Of a DNA stretch of 64,000 nucleotides, positions 43,707 through 52,941 are shown piece after piece (the first letter of the stretch is position 1; each line of letters begins with the position of its first letter). Under the pieces are notes generated by a model, which saw nothing but the letters and a program-made list of their open reading frames with translations, was not told the DNA's origin and did no database searches. The translations under genes and the position numbers were made by a program. This DNA is from Aminobacter sp039907765 (GTDB lineage Bacteria; Pseudomonadota; Alphaproteobacteria; Rhizobiales; Rhizobiaceae), in the NCBI RefSeq assembly GCF_039907765.1, contig NZ_JARDJI010000006.1, positions 1 to 64,000 on the forward strand. The letters run 5' to 3'.

Positions 43707-44834
43707 ATGCCTGAGTCCGCAAGCGCTTGGGTACTCATCTTCTCCGACGGGACGGGGCAGCGCGGCGTGCGCGCCGACGACGGCGCCGAGCCCGAATTCT
43801 GCAATGTCAGGCACACCAACGTGTTCCAGATGTATGCGGCGATCGACGGCCGGCCGGGCGTGCGCGCCTTCTACGATGCCGGGCTCGGCGCCCCGGAGGC
43901 GGGCACATGGGGCTGGACGCGAACGCTCCGCAATCTCTGGAGCAAGGCAACCGGCTGGGGCATCACGGCCAACATCGTCGACTGCTACGAGTCCCTGATG
44001 CTGGCTTGGGAGCCGGGCATGAAGATAGGCTGCTTCGGCTTCAGCCGCGGCGCCTACACGGTTCGCTGCCTCGGCGGCGTGCTGGCAACGTGCGGGATAG
44101 CGACTTCCGACAATGGCGCCCCGATCTCGCGGGACAAGGAAGGCGCCGGCGCCAGGCGGCGGCGCGCCATCGCCGACGAGGCGGTTGCCGCATACAAGAT
44201 CAAGGAAAAACCGAAGCGGCAGGCTGCAGGTGCTGCGTTTGGCGCAAGCTACGCCGCGGCCGAGGCCACGCCCGACGTGATCGGCGTGTTCGATACGGTG
44301 AGGGCGCTCGGCCTGCCCGGCATCATGAACGTCGTCAATCCCTTCAAGCACGAGTTCCATGACAACGAACTCTCGGTGCGGATCCCCGTCGGCTTGCATG
44401 CGCTGTCCGTCGACGAGAATCGCAAGTCGTTCGCGCCGGTGCTCTGGGAGGATGTCGACGCCGAGGGTCGGGCCCGGGGGCAGGTCATCGAACAATGCTG
44501 GTTTCCCGGCGTGCACTCCGACATCGGCGGGGGATACGACGATGACGACAGGCTCTCCCACGTCAGCCTCGACTGGATGCTCGACCGGGTGCGGGCACTG
44601 GCCGGTCTCGACTTTCCGCTGGCCGTCGATCTCGAGGACAAGCTGCAGGGGGCGGCTCACGACGAGCGCACGGGGTTCGGCATTTTCTGGCGGCCCGGTG
44701 AGCGAACCGTGCGGGCGCAGGCGGCTGACATCGATCGGCTCTGCCCGGACATCGAGCAGCGCTTCGACGACTTCTCTCCGGACTACAGACCCGAACCGCT
44801 GAGGCCGCACCCGCGCGTGGAGCGCTATTACTGA
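43707..44834 (+). CDS. DUF2235 alpha/beta-hydrolase (Tle1-like phospholipase family)
   Basis: 375 residues. N-terminal FSDGTGQRG is the first family block, then NVRHTNVFQMY, a nucleophile elbow GFSRGAYTVRCLGG (Ser in GxSxG), the aspartate block VIGVFDTVRALGLPG and the histidine block QCWFPGVHSDIGGGYDDD. The order matches Tle1 type VI secretion lipases and DUF2235 proteins generally. No vgrG, immunity or other secretion gene is adjacent and no signal peptide is visible, so a cytoplasmic hydrolase is equally possible. The gene stands alone between usg and a LivK-type gene. Confidence 0.88.
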   Translation: MPESASAWVLIFSDGTGQRGVRADDGAEPEFCNVRHTNVFQMYAAIDGRPGVRAFYDAGLGAPEAGTWGWTRTLRNLWSKATGWGITANIVDCYESLMLAWEPGMKIGCFGFSRGAYTVRCLGGVLATCGIATSDNGAPISRDKEGAGARRRRAIADEAVAAYKIKEKPKRQAAGAAFGASYAAAEATPDVIGVFDTVRALGLPGIMNVVNPFKHEFHDNELSVRIPVGLHALSVDENRKSFAPVLWEDVDAEGRARGQVIEQCWFPGVHSDIGGGYDDDDRLSHVSLDWMLDRVRALAGLDFPLAVDLEDKLQGAAHDERTGFGIFWRPGERTVRAQAADIDRLCPDIEQRFDDFSPDYRPEPLRPHPRVERYY

Positions 44835-45097
44835 CGTCGTCGCGGTAGGAACTCGGCATCTCCTCTGCAATGCTGGCACAACTCAATTCCCCGGCCTGCG
44901 GTGCTGGGCCGCTTGCCGTGCGGTCGTTGGCAAGCTATTGCCGCGACAGTGCGCTTTCCGGGCGGGCGCGTTCGCACGCCAGAGGAAAGAGCGCCTTGTC
45001 AAAGTGGCAGAGCGCGCGCCGTCGTAACCTCGACGCACGCCGTTCTCCAACTTCCGCCGGACCCTATGGGCATGGCGGCTCAAAGGGAGATTACGTC

Positions 45098-46204
45098 ATG
45101 AAATTGAAGACTTTTGCGGGCGTTTCGCTCGTCGCGATGCTTGCCTTCGCATCGGCCGCGCGCGCCGACATCACCATCGGCCTGGTGGCGCCGCTGACCG
45201 GCCCGGTGGCAGCCTATGGCGACCAGGTCAAGAACGGTGCCCAGGCGGCCGTCGATGCCATCAACGAGAAGGGCGGCATCCTCGGCGAGAAGGTGGTGCT
45301 GAAGCTCGCCGACGACGCGGGCGATCCCAAGCAGGGCGTCTCGGCTGCCAACCTGCTCGTCGGCGAAGGCGTGCAGTATGTCGTCGGCCCGGTCACCTCG
45401 GGCGTCGCCATTCCCGCGTCCGACGTCTTTGCCGAGAACGGCATCCTGATGGTCACGCCGACCGCCACCGCGCCGGACCTCACCACCCGCGGTCTCACCA
45501 ACGTGCTGCGCACCTGCGGCCGCGACGACCAGCAGGCCGAAGTGGCCGCCGCCTATGTGCTCAAGAACATGAAGGACAAGCGCGTCGCGGTGATTCACGA
45601 CAAGGGCACCTACGGCAAGGGCCTGGCCGACGCCTTCAAGGCGGCACTGAACAAGGGCGGCGTGACCGAAGTGCAGTACAACTCGCTCACCCCCGGCGAG
45701 AAGGACCTGTCGGCGCTCATCACACGCCTCAAGGCCGACAATGTCGAGGTCATCTACTTCGGCGGCTACCACCCCGAAGGCGGCCTCCTGGCGCGCCAGC
45801 TGAAGGACGGCGGCGTCAATGCGCTGATCATCGGCGGCGAGGGTCTGTCGAACACCGAGTTCTGGGCGATCGGCAACGAGGCGGCAGCCGGCACGCTGTT
45901 CACCAACGCCGCCGACGCGCTGAAGAACCCGGCATCGGCCGATGCAGTCAAGATCCTCACCGACAAGGGCATCCCCGCCGAGGCGTTCACGCTCAACGCC
46001 TATGCAGCCGTCGAGGTGCTCAAGGCCGGGATCGAGAAGGCCGGCAAGGCCGACGATACGGCCGCGGTTGCTACAGTGCTGAAGTCGGGCGAGCCGATCA
46101 CCACCGCCATCGGCAACCTGACCTATGGCGAAAGCGGGGACCTGACCTCGCCGAGCTTCTCGCTGTTCAAGTGGGAAGGCGGCAAGATCGTCGCGGCCGA
46201 GTAA
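45098..46204 (+). CDS. Branched-chain amino acid-type ABC substrate-binding protein
   Basis: 368 residues. Signal peptide MKLKTFAGVSLVAMLAFASAARA, then a Leu/Ile/Val-binding fold: ITIGLVAPLTGPVAAYGDQVKNGAQAAVDAINEKGGILGEKV, GVQYVVGPVTSGVAIPAS, LTPGEKDLSALITRLKADNVEVIYFGGYHPEGGLLARQLKDGG and the terminal FSLFKWEGGKIVAAE. It is very similar in style to rhizobial LivK/BraC. No permease or ATPase gene accompanies it, so the remaining liv genes must be elsewhere. The start at 45098 follows AAAGGGAGATTACGTC. A good terminator follows. Confidence 0.95.
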   Translation: MKLKTFAGVSLVAMLAFASAARADITIGLVAPLTGPVAAYGDQVKNGAQAAVDAINEKGGILGEKVVLKLADDAGDPKQGVSAANLLVGEGVQYVVGPVTSGVAIPASDVFAENGILMVTPTATAPDLTTRGLTNVLRTCGRDDQQAEVAAAYVLKNMKDKRVAVIHDKGTYGKGLADAFKAALNKGGVTEVQYNSLTPGEKDLSALITRLKADNVEVIYFGGYHPEGGLLARQLKDGGVNALIIGGEGLSNTEFWAIGNEAAAGTLFTNAADALKNPASADAVKILTDKGIPAEAFTLNAYAAVEVLKAGIEKAGKADDTAAVATVLKSGEPITTAIGNLTYGESGDLTSPSFSLFKWEGGKIVAAE

Positions 46205-46230
46205 ACCGCGCCAACACTTGCGAGATTGAC

Positions 46231-46259
46231 GAGGCCGGGGCGAAAGCTCCGGCCTTTTT
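46231..46259 (+). terminator. Intrinsic terminator after the LivK-type gene
   Basis: Stem GGCCGGGGC (46233-46241), GAAA tetraloop, GCTCCGGCC (46246-46254), with one G-T pair, followed by TTTTT. It lies 29 bp after the stop codon. Confidence 0.92.
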
Positions 46260-46286
46260 CTGGATCGTCGGTGGCTTGGGCGGAGC

Positions 46287-46949
46287 TCACCTTGCGCCGA
46301 AGATTGCCGAGCCGACGCGCACGCTGGTGGCGCCGAAGGCGACGGCGAGCTCGTAGTCGCCCGACATGCCCATCGACAGCTTTTCGACACCCGTTTCGCG
46401 CGCGAGCTTGTCGAGCAGGGCAAAATGCGGACCGGGATTCTCGTCCGCCGGCGGGATGCACATCAGGCCTTCGATCGTTAGCCCGTGGACCTCGCGGCAG
46501 CGCTTGACGAAGGCGACGGCTTCGCGCGGTTCGATGCCGGCCTTCTGCGGCTCGGAGCCGGTGTTGACCTGCACGTAGAGCTGCGGGGCGCGGCCCTGGC
46601 GTTCGATTTCCCTGGCCAGCTCGGCGGCGATTTTCTCCCGGTCGACCGTCTCGATGACGTCGAACAGAGCAACGGCCTCTTTCGCCTTGTTGGATTGCAA
46701 GGGGCCAATGAGATGCAGCTCGATATCGGGGAACTCGGCTTTCGGCGCCGGCCACTTGCCTTGCGCTTCCTGGACGCGGTTCTCGCCGAAGACGCGCTGG
46801 CCCGCCTCGATGACGGGTCGGATGTGCTCGGCGTCGAAGGTCTTGGATACGGCAACCAGCGTTGCCGAAGCTTCAGGCCTGTTGGCCTCGCGCTCCGCCG
46901 CACCTATCTTGTGCTTCACCAGCGCTAGCTGTTCGACCGACTTTTCCAT
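46287..46949 (-). CDS. YggS-family pyridoxal-phosphate homeostasis protein
   Basis: 220 residues. Alanine-racemase N-terminal barrel fold: ATLVAVSKTFDAEHIRPVIEAGQRVFGENRVQEA holds the PLP lysine (VSK). Also IELHLIGPLQSNKAKEAV, LYVQVNTGSEPQKAGIEP, IEGLMCIPP and the phosphate-binding LSMGMSGDYELAVAFGATSVRVGSAIFG. It binds PLP without known catalysis and keeps vitamin B6 and amino-acid pools in balance. The start at 46949 gives MEKSVEQLALVKHK; the frame remains open to 47159 without similarity. Confidence 0.95.
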   Translation of the reverse strand: MEKSVEQLALVKHKIGAAEREANRPEASATLVAVSKTFDAEHIRPVIEAGQRVFGENRVQEAQGKWPAPKAEFPDIELHLIGPLQSNKAKEAVALFDVIETVDREKIAAELAREIERQGRAPQLYVQVNTGSEPQKAGIEPREAVAFVKRCREVHGLTIEGLMCIPPADENPGPHFALLDKLARETGVEKLSMGMSGDYELAVAFGATSVRVGSAIFGAR

Positions 46950-47092
46950 GCCGCTGGCCCTGCTGCTTTTTGCCCGCCCCCTGCCTGCCGGAGTTGACGG
47001 GTCCGGGAATCCATGATGAACACCCGACAACGATTTCCTGAACCGCGGGTTTTCGCCCCGGTCCACGCACGCTTTTAAGTGAAAAACATCCG

Positions 47093-49711
47093 ATGGCAAC
47101 CGAACGATACAATCCGCGCGCGTCCGAACCCAAATGGCAGAAGGCCTGGGCCGACGCAAAGCTCTTCGAGACGAAGAACGACGATCCGCGGCCCAAGTAC
47201 TACGTGCTCGAGATGTTCCCCTATCCGTCGGGGCGAATCCACATGGGTCACGTCCGCAACTACACGATGGGCGACGTCGTGGCGCGCTATCGCCGCGCCA
47301 TGGGATGCAACGTGCTGCATCCGATGGGCTGGGACGCCTTCGGCATGCCGGCGGAAAACGCCGCCATGCAGAACAAGGTCCATCCCAAGGACTGGACCTA
47401 CCAGAACATCGACACGATGCGCGGCCAGCTGAAGTCGATGGGCCTGTCGCTGGACTGGAGCCGCGAGTTCGCCACCTGCGACGTCGACTACTACCACCGC
47501 CAGCAGATGCTGTTCATCGACTTCGTCAAGAAGGGGCTGGTGACGCGCAAGTCGTCGAAGGTCAACTGGGACCCGGTCGACATGACCGTGCTCGCCAACG
47601 AGCAGGTCATCGACGGCCGCGGCTGGCGTTCCGGCGCCCTGGTCGAGCAGCGCGAGCTGACGCAGTGGTTCTTCAGGATCACCGACTTCGCCCAGGACCT
47701 GTCGGACGCGCTGGAAGGCCTCGACGAGTGGCCCGAGAAGGTCAAGCTGATGCAGCGCAACTGGATCGGCCGGTCGGAAGGCCTGTTGATCCGCTGGCCG
47801 CTGGCCAAGGGCACGGCACCCGCCGGCGAGACCGAGCTGGAGGTCTACACGACGCGCCCGGACACGATCTTCGGCGCCTCGTTCATGGCGATCTCGGCCG
47901 ATCATCCGCTGGCCAGGAAAGCTGCCGAGAACAATCCCGAACTCGCCGCCTTCATGGAAGACGTGCGCCGCATGGGCACGTCGGTGGCAGCGCTCGAGAC
48001 CGCCGAGAAGAAGGGCTTCGACACCGGCATCCGCGTGGTGCACCCCTTCGACGACAGCTGGACGCTGCCGGTCTATGTCGCCAACTTCGTGCTCATGGAC
48101 TACGGCACGGGCGCCATCTTCGGCTGCCCGTCGGGCGACCAGCGCGACCTCGACTTCGCCAACAAGTACGGCCTGCCGGTGGTCCCGGTGGTGATGCCGG
48201 AAGGCGGCGATGCCGCGACCTTCCAGGTCACCGAGGAGGCCTATACCGATGACGGCGTGATGATCAATTCGCGCTTCCTCGACGGCATGAAGCCTGAGGC
48301 CGCGTTCAACGACGTGGCCGACCGGCTGGAGCAGATCTCGATCGGCAACCGGCCGATGGCGGAGCGCAAGGTTCAGTTCCGCCTGCGCGACTGGGGCATC
48401 TCGCGCCAGCGCTACTGGGGCTGCCCGATCCCGATGATCCATTGCGACGACTGCGGGGTCGTGCCGGTGCCGAAGGCCGACCTGCCGGTCAAGCTGCCCG
48501 ACGACATCGAGTTCGACCGTCCCGGCAATCCGCTCGACCGTCACCCGACCTGGCGCCATGTCGCCTGCCCGAACTGCGGCAAGGATGCGCGCCGCGAGAC
48601 CGACACGATGGACACTTTCGTGGACTCGTCGTGGTACTTCGCGCGCTTCACCGCGCCATGGGAGAACGACCCGACCGATCCGAAGGCCGCAAACGAATGG
48701 CTGCCGGTCGACCAGTATATCGGCGGCATCGAGCATGCGATCCTGCACCTGCTCTATTCGCGCTTCTTCACCCGCGCCATGCGCGAGGCCGGCCATCTGA
48801 ACCTCGCCGAGCCGTTCAAGGGCCTGTTCACGCAGGGCATGGTCGTGCATGAGACCTACAGGGGTCCGAACGGCTGGGTGACGCCGGCCGAGATCAAGAT
48901 CGAGGATGTCGACGGCAAGCGCCGGGCGGCGCTGCTGTCAGATGGCACGCCCATCGAGATCGGCTCGATCGAGAAGATGTCGAAGTCGAAGAAGAACGTG
49001 GTCGATCCCGACGACATCATCGCCAGCTACGGCGCCGACACGGCGCGCTGGTTCATGCTGTCGGATTCGCCGCCCGAGCGCGACGTGATCTGGACCGAGG
49101 CCGGCGTCGAGGGGGCCCACCGCTTCGTCCAGCGCGTCTGGCGCCTGGTCTCCGAATCGGCCGAGGTGCTGGCCAAGGCCGAGCCGAAGGCAGCGCATGA
49201 CGGCGATGCGGCGGCCGTTTCCAAGGCGGCGCACAAGGCGCTGAAGTCGGTCGGCGAGGACATCGGCAAGCTCGCCTTCAACAAGGCCGTCGCGCGCATC
49301 TACGAACTCAGCAACGCGCTGCAGGCGCCGCTGGCCGACGCTGCCGCCGGCAAGGCTCCGGCCGAGACGGTTTCGGCGCTGCGCGAGGCGATCGACATCC
49401 TCATCGTCATGATCGCGCCGATGATGCCGCACCTCGCCGAAGAGTGCTGGGTGGCGCTCGGCGGGGACGGGCTCGTGGCCGATCGGCAGTGGCCGGCCTT
49501 CGATGCGGCGCTCGTCGTCGACAACGAGATCACCTATCCGGTGCAGATCAACGGCAAGAAGCGTGCGGATTTGACAATTGCCCGCGACGCAGATCAAGTG
49601 GCGGTCGAAAAAGCGGCGCTGGCTTTGGAAGCAGTGCAGAAGGCACTCGACGGCAAGGCTCCGCGCAAGGTGATCGTTGTTCCGCAGAGGATCGTCAATG
49701 TCGTTGCCTGA
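47093..49711 (+). CDS. leuS: Leucyl-tRNA synthetase
   Basis: 872 residues. Class I signature HIGH appears as PYPSGRIHMGHVRNYTMGD near residue 47, and KMSKS as IEKMSKSKKNVVDPDD. The editing domain (CP1) contains TTRPDTIFGASFMAISADHPL, with the conserved threonine-rich and GTGAI-type (YGTGAIFGCPSGDQRD) elements used to remove misactivated isoleucine and valine derivatives. It charges tRNA-Leu in the cytoplasm. The last 14 bases overlap lptE. Confidence 0.98.
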   Translation: MATERYNPRASEPKWQKAWADAKLFETKNDDPRPKYYVLEMFPYPSGRIHMGHVRNYTMGDVVARYRRAMGCNVLHPMGWDAFGMPAENAAMQNKVHPKDWTYQNIDTMRGQLKSMGLSLDWSREFATCDVDYYHRQQMLFIDFVKKGLVTRKSSKVNWDPVDMTVLANEQVIDGRGWRSGALVEQRELTQWFFRITDFAQDLSDALEGLDEWPEKVKLMQRNWIGRSEGLLIRWPLAKGTAPAGETELEVYTTRPDTIFGASFMAISADHPLARKAAENNPELAAFMEDVRRMGTSVAALETAEKKGFDTGIRVVHPFDDSWTLPVYVANFVLMDYGTGAIFGCPSGDQRDLDFANKYGLPVVPVVMPEGGDAATFQVTEEAYTDDGVMINSRFLDGMKPEAAFNDVADRLEQISIGNRPMAERKVQFRLRDWGISRQRYWGCPIPMIHCDDCGVVPVPKADLPVKLPDDIEFDRPGNPLDRHPTWRHVACPNCGKDARRETDTMDTFVDSSWYFARFTAPWENDPTDPKAANEWLPVDQYIGGIEHAILHLLYSRFFTRAMREAGHLNLAEPFKGLFTQGMVVHETYRGPNGWVTPAEIKIEDVDGKRRAALLSDGTPIEIGSIEKMSKSKKNVVDPDDIIASYGADTARWFMLSDSPPERDVIWTEAGVEGAHRFVQRVWRLVSESAEVLAKAEPKAAHDGDAAAVSKAAHKALKSVGEDIGKLAFNKAVARIYELSNALQAPLADAAAGKAPAETVSALREAIDILIVMIAPMMPHLAEECWVALGGDGLVADRQWPAFDAALVVDNEITYPVQINGKKRADLTIARDADQVAVEKAALALEAVQKALDGKAPRKVIVVPQRIVNVVA

Positions 49712-50261
49712 GGCGCGGACAACTCCGCGTTCGTCGCGATCTGCTGTCGGGCTGGCCCTGGCGGCGTCGCTTGTACTGATCTCCGCCTGCACGGTTCGTC
49801 CGCTCTATTCGGACGGCCCGGCGTCGGCCGGTGTCGAAGCCGGCACGGCCACGCAGCTGGCCTCGATCAACATCAAGCCGGTCAACACCCGCTATGGCCA
49901 GGAAGTCCGCAACCAGCTGATCTTCCTGTTCAACGGCGGTGCGGGCCAGCAGGCAAGCGCGCCCTACACGATGGAGCTTTCCGTCTCGGAGCTCACCGAA
50001 TCGGCGCTGCTGGCGCCGGTTACGGCCGAAGACGACGAGCCCACGGCGGGTACGGTCACGCTGACCGGCACCTATGTCATCACCGAGAACCGCACCGGCA
50101 AGCGCATAGCTGCCGGACGGCGCAACGTGTCGGCATCCTATGACCGGCCGCGCCAGGAGTTCGCCAACATGCGGGCGCAGCGCGACGCCTCCAACCGGGC
50201 GGCGCGCGAACTGGCCGAGTTGCTCAGGCTCGCCATAGCCCAGGACATGTCCAAGGGCTGA
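49698..50261 (+). CDS. lptE: LPS-assembly lipoprotein LptE
   Basis: 187 residues. A signal segment ends in a lipobox LISAC-T, so the mature protein is outer-membrane anchored. VRPLYSDG after the lipidated cysteine, then the beta-alpha-beta pattern (QLASINIKPVNTRYGQEVRNQLIFLFNGG, GTVTLTGTYVITENRTGKRIAAGRRNVSASYDRPRQEFANMRAQRDASNRAARELAELLRLAIA) fit LptE. It plugs LptD in the lipopolysaccharide export channel. It overlaps leuS, an arrangement I recall from other rhizobia, where holA usually follows; here a different gene does. Confidence 0.92.
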   Translation: MSLPEARTTPRSSRSAVGLALAASLVLISACTVRPLYSDGPASAGVEAGTATQLASINIKPVNTRYGQEVRNQLIFLFNGGAGQQASAPYTMELSVSELTESALLAPVTAEDDEPTAGTVTLTGTYVITENRTGKRIAAGRRNVSASYDRPRQEFANMRAQRDASNRAARELAELLRLAIAQDMSKG

Positions 50262-50286
50262 GACGGGCGGAGGGCGGGATCGCTCG

Positions 50287-51417
50287 ATGCGGTTGACGTC
50301 ATTTTCGGCTGCCGGTTATCGCTCGCTGCGGTCCATCAGGCTCGACATCGGCCAGGTCTCGGTCTTCGTCGGCGAGAATGGGGTCGGCAAGTCCAATCTC
50401 TATCGCGCCCTGCAGCTCATCAAGGCTTCGGCCGAAGGCACGCTCGCCCGCGAGATCGCCGGCGAGGGCGGCATGGGTTCGGCCCTGTGGTCGGGCAAGA
50501 GGCGAACCGGACAGCCGGTCCGCGTCGTCATCGATGCCGAGTTCCTCGACGACGAGACGGCGGCGCGCCACGCCTACAAGGTCGAGATCGGCCTGCCGCC
50601 CCCCGTCTCCGCCGGCTTTGCCTTCGAACCCCACGTCAAGGAAGAGACCCTGAGCGTCGATGCGGGCAGGCGCCCGGTCGAGATGATGTCGCGCAAGGGC
50701 CAGGCAGTCTTCGCCCGCGACGCCGACGGCCGGCGGGTCGAACATCCCGAGCGTGTGCTGAATTCCGAGACGGCGCTGGCGCTGCTCGGCGGGGCAGGGC
50801 GCTATCCGGAGGTCGGCGACATGCGTGCCGCCGTCGGCGGCTGGCGCTTCTATCACGGCTTCCGCACCGACACGGAGTCGCCGGCGCGCCGGGCGGCGCT
50901 CGCGACGACCTCGCCGATGCTCGACGAGGATGGCGCCAACCTGGCGGCGGTGTTCGCGACGCTCAGGCACATCCGCGGCGACACGGTCGAACTCGACCGC
51001 TGCATCGCCGAGGCGCTGGGCGGAGCCCAGCTCGACGTTCCGGTGCCGGCCGAGACGGCGACCTTCGGGTTGGTGCTGCCCGAGTTCCCGCAGCGCATCT
51101 TCCGCCCGCAGGAGCTTTCCGACGGGCAGATCAGGTTCCTGGCGCTCGCCGGGGCGCTGATGTCCTACCGCCTGCCGAAGCTCATCGCGCTCAACGAGCC
51201 GGAGGCGAGCCTGCATCCGCGCATGATGCCGGCGCTGGCCGACATGATCGCGGCGGCGGCGGAGCGCACGCAAGTCTGGATCGTCACCCATTCGCGCGAG
51301 CTGGCGGACCTCGTGCGCGATCGTACCGGCGCCCGTTCGATGACGGTGCTACGCAACGATGGCGCGACCAGCATTGAGGGCATGCGCATCACCGGCGAGA
51401 TGCCCGACGACGACTAG
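50287..51417 (+). CDS. AAA-family ATPase of the RecF/OLD-like (AAA_21) class
   Basis: 376 residues. N-terminal LTSFSAAGYRSLRSIRLDIGQVSVFVGENGVGKSNLYRAL is a RecF/SMC-like start with Walker A GENGVGKS. A central variable region of about 200 residues follows. Then the signature LSDGQIRFLALAGAL and Walker B LIALNEPEASLHP (an asparagine in place of the first acidic residue, as commonly seen in this class), and the H-loop WIVTHSRELAD. No TOPRIM domain is present, so it is not an OLD nuclease itself. These stand-alone ATPases are often of unknown role. It stands 25 bp after lptE and may be co-transcribed. Confidence 0.9.
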   Translation: MRLTSFSAAGYRSLRSIRLDIGQVSVFVGENGVGKSNLYRALQLIKASAEGTLAREIAGEGGMGSALWSGKRRTGQPVRVVIDAEFLDDETAARHAYKVEIGLPPPVSAGFAFEPHVKEETLSVDAGRRPVEMMSRKGQAVFARDADGRRVEHPERVLNSETALALLGGAGRYPEVGDMRAAVGGWRFYHGFRTDTESPARRAALATTSPMLDEDGANLAAVFATLRHIRGDTVELDRCIAEALGGAQLDVPVPAETATFGLVLPEFPQRIFRPQELSDGQIRFLALAGALMSYRLPKLIALNEPEASLHPRMMPALADMIAAAAERTQVWIVTHSRELADLVRDRTGARSMTVLRNDGATSIEGMRITGEMPDDD

Positions 51418-52310
51418 CCGGCTTCCGGGCTGGCTTGCCGTTGCGAAAATGTCCAGCCCAGCGTCATGGCCGCGGCGGCGAGCAGGATGGCGGCGGCGCC
51501 GGCGAGCTGCAGGGCCTGCAGGCGCTGGCCGAAGGCGATGTAATCTGCCGCAATCGCCACCACCGGGTAGATGAAGGATAGTGCGCCGACGAGGTTGGTC
51601 GGCAGCTTCTGGATCGCACCGTAGAGCAGGATGTACATCAGCCCGGTGTGGATGACGCCAATAGCGATGAGGATGGCCCAGCTGCGCAGGTCGGCCGGCG
51701 GGCGGCCGAGATCGGCGAAGGGCGCCAGCATGACGACGCCGACCACGACCTGGATCAGCGCGATCAGGTGCGGCGGCACGCCCTTGAGTTTCTTGGCGAC
51801 GATCGCCGCGATGGCATAGAGGAAGGCGGCGCCAAGGGCGAGCAGGATGCCGCCGACATAGTCGGAGCCGACATGGGCAGCGCCCGACTTGCCCTCGACG
51901 ATCAGCAGCATGCCTGTGAAGGCCACCAGCAGCCAGCCGAGCTTGGCGAGCGTGATGCGCTCGCCGAACAGCAACGCGCCGAGGGCCACCAGCATGAAGG
52001 GCTGGGTGTTGTAGGCGGCGGTCGCGATCGAGATCGAGGCGCGCGGGAAGGCGGCGAAGAGCAGCACCCAGTTGGCGACGATGGCGATGCCGCCGATGAC
52101 GGCATAGGCGATCTGGCGGCGCGTGATGACGTCGGGCCGGAGCAGGCCGAGCCCGGCACAGATCGCCAGCAGGGTCAGCGCACCGAAGGCACAGCGCCAG
52201 AACACAACCGACATGACAGGCTGGCCGGACAGCACGACGAACAGCCCGATCGTGCCGGAGATCACCATTGCCGCGGTCATCTCGACAGTGCCGCGCGTTG
52301 TGTCCGTCAT
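51414..52310 (-). CDS. EamA/DMT-family transporter
   Basis: 298 residues with ten predicted transmembrane helices in two EamA repeats (about 12-140 and 155-285). Motifs include VVFWRCAFGALTLLAICAGL, AAYNTQPFMLVALGALLFGERIT and GVIHTGLMYILLYGAIQKLPTNLVGALSFIYPVVAIAADYIAFG. It probably exports a metabolite, as in RhaT/YdcZ-like carriers. It is divergent from the Lrp-type regulator (115-bp gap), a pairing typical of an amino-acid exporter under Lrp-type control. Its 3' end overlaps the convergent ATPase gene by 4 bp. Confidence 0.92.
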   Translation of the reverse strand: MTDTTRGTVEMTAAMVISGTIGLFVVLSGQPVMSVVFWRCAFGALTLLAICAGLGLLRPDVITRRQIAYAVIGGIAIVANWVLLFAAFPRASISIATAAYNTQPFMLVALGALLFGERITLAKLGWLLVAFTGMLLIVEGKSGAAHVGSDYVGGILLALGAAFLYAIAAIVAKKLKGVPPHLIALIQVVVGVVMLAPFADLGRPPADLRSWAILIAIGVIHTGLMYILLYGAIQKLPTNLVGALSFIYPVVAIAADYIAFGQRLQALQLAGAAAILLAAAAMTLGWTFSQRQASPEAG

Positions 52311-52425
52311 GTGGCTGCTCCCTTGCTAGGTCATGCGTATTATCCGCAGGGACAGGGCTGAAAACCATGGCGTGGCAGAGCCATTTGCTCGATATAGCCT
52401 GATAATGTAAGGTCGGTTCAGGAAT
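52311..52425. promoter_or_regulatory. Divergent promoter region between EamA and Lrp-type genes
   Basis: 115-bp region with AT-rich segments (CGTATTATCC near 52335 and GATATAGCCTGATAATGTAA near 52392) that look like -10 elements for each direction. It is the expected target of the Lrp-type regulator. No palindrome stands out clearly. Confidence 0.4.
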
Positions 52426-52881
52426 ATGCCTTCGGAGCGTGGCGTGCTTGACGATATCGACCGGCGCATCGTCGAAATCCTGGTCGAGGACGCCAGGATT
52501 TCGCTGAAAGAGCTGGCCCAGCGGGTCGGCCTGTCGTCGCCGAGCGCATCGGAAAGGCTGAAGCGGCTGGAGGAGCGCGGCGTCATCCGCGGCTTCACCA
52601 TCGAGGTGGACCCGGCAGCGCTTGGCTACACGCTCCAGGCCATCGTCCGCATCCGGCCGCTGCCCGGCAAGCTGCATGTGGTGCAGGACCTGATCCAGCA
52701 GATCCCGCAATTCTCCGAATGCGACAAGGTGACGGGCGACGACTGCTTTGTCGCCCGGCTGCACATCCGCTCGATCGACGAGCTGGACAAGATCCTCGAC
52801 CAGATCACCGACAAGGCCGAAACCAACAGCTCGATCGTCAAGGCGCAGCCGGTGAAACGGCGATTGCCGCCGCTGAGCTGA
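52426..52881 (+). CDS. Lrp/AsnC-family transcriptional regulator
   Basis: 151 residues. N-terminal HTH (LDDIDRRIVEILVEDARISLKELAQRVGLSSPSASERLKRLEERGVIRGFTIEVDPAALG) and a C-terminal RAM/AsnC ligand domain (AIVRIRPLPGKLHVVQDLIQQIPQFSECDKVTGDDCFVARLHIRSIDELDKILDQI) that usually binds an amino acid at the dimer interface. It is divergent from the EamA exporter and is likely to control it and itself. ATG at 52426 opens the reading frame; there is an upstream GGTTCAGGAAT. Confidence 0.94.
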   Translation: MPSERGVLDDIDRRIVEILVEDARISLKELAQRVGLSSPSASERLKRLEERGVIRGFTIEVDPAALGYTLQAIVRIRPLPGKLHVVQDLIQQIPQFSECDKVTGDDCFVARLHIRSIDELDKILDQITDKAETNSSIVKAQPVKRRLPPLS

Positions 52882-52896
52882 CCTCCAGACACGAAA

Positions 52897-52921
52897 AAGC
52901 CGGCGCTGGTGGCGCCGGCTT
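52897..52921. terminator. Bidirectional terminator between lrp-type and transaldolase-like genes
   Basis: Perfect 10-bp stem AAGCCGGCGC with GCGCCGGCTT around TGGTG. On the minus strand it continues into TTT, which gives the transaldolase-like gene a good terminator; on the plus strand it is followed by CTTCGTCTT. Confidence 0.8.
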
Positions 52922-52941
52922 CTTCGTCTTGGCGGGAAGGA

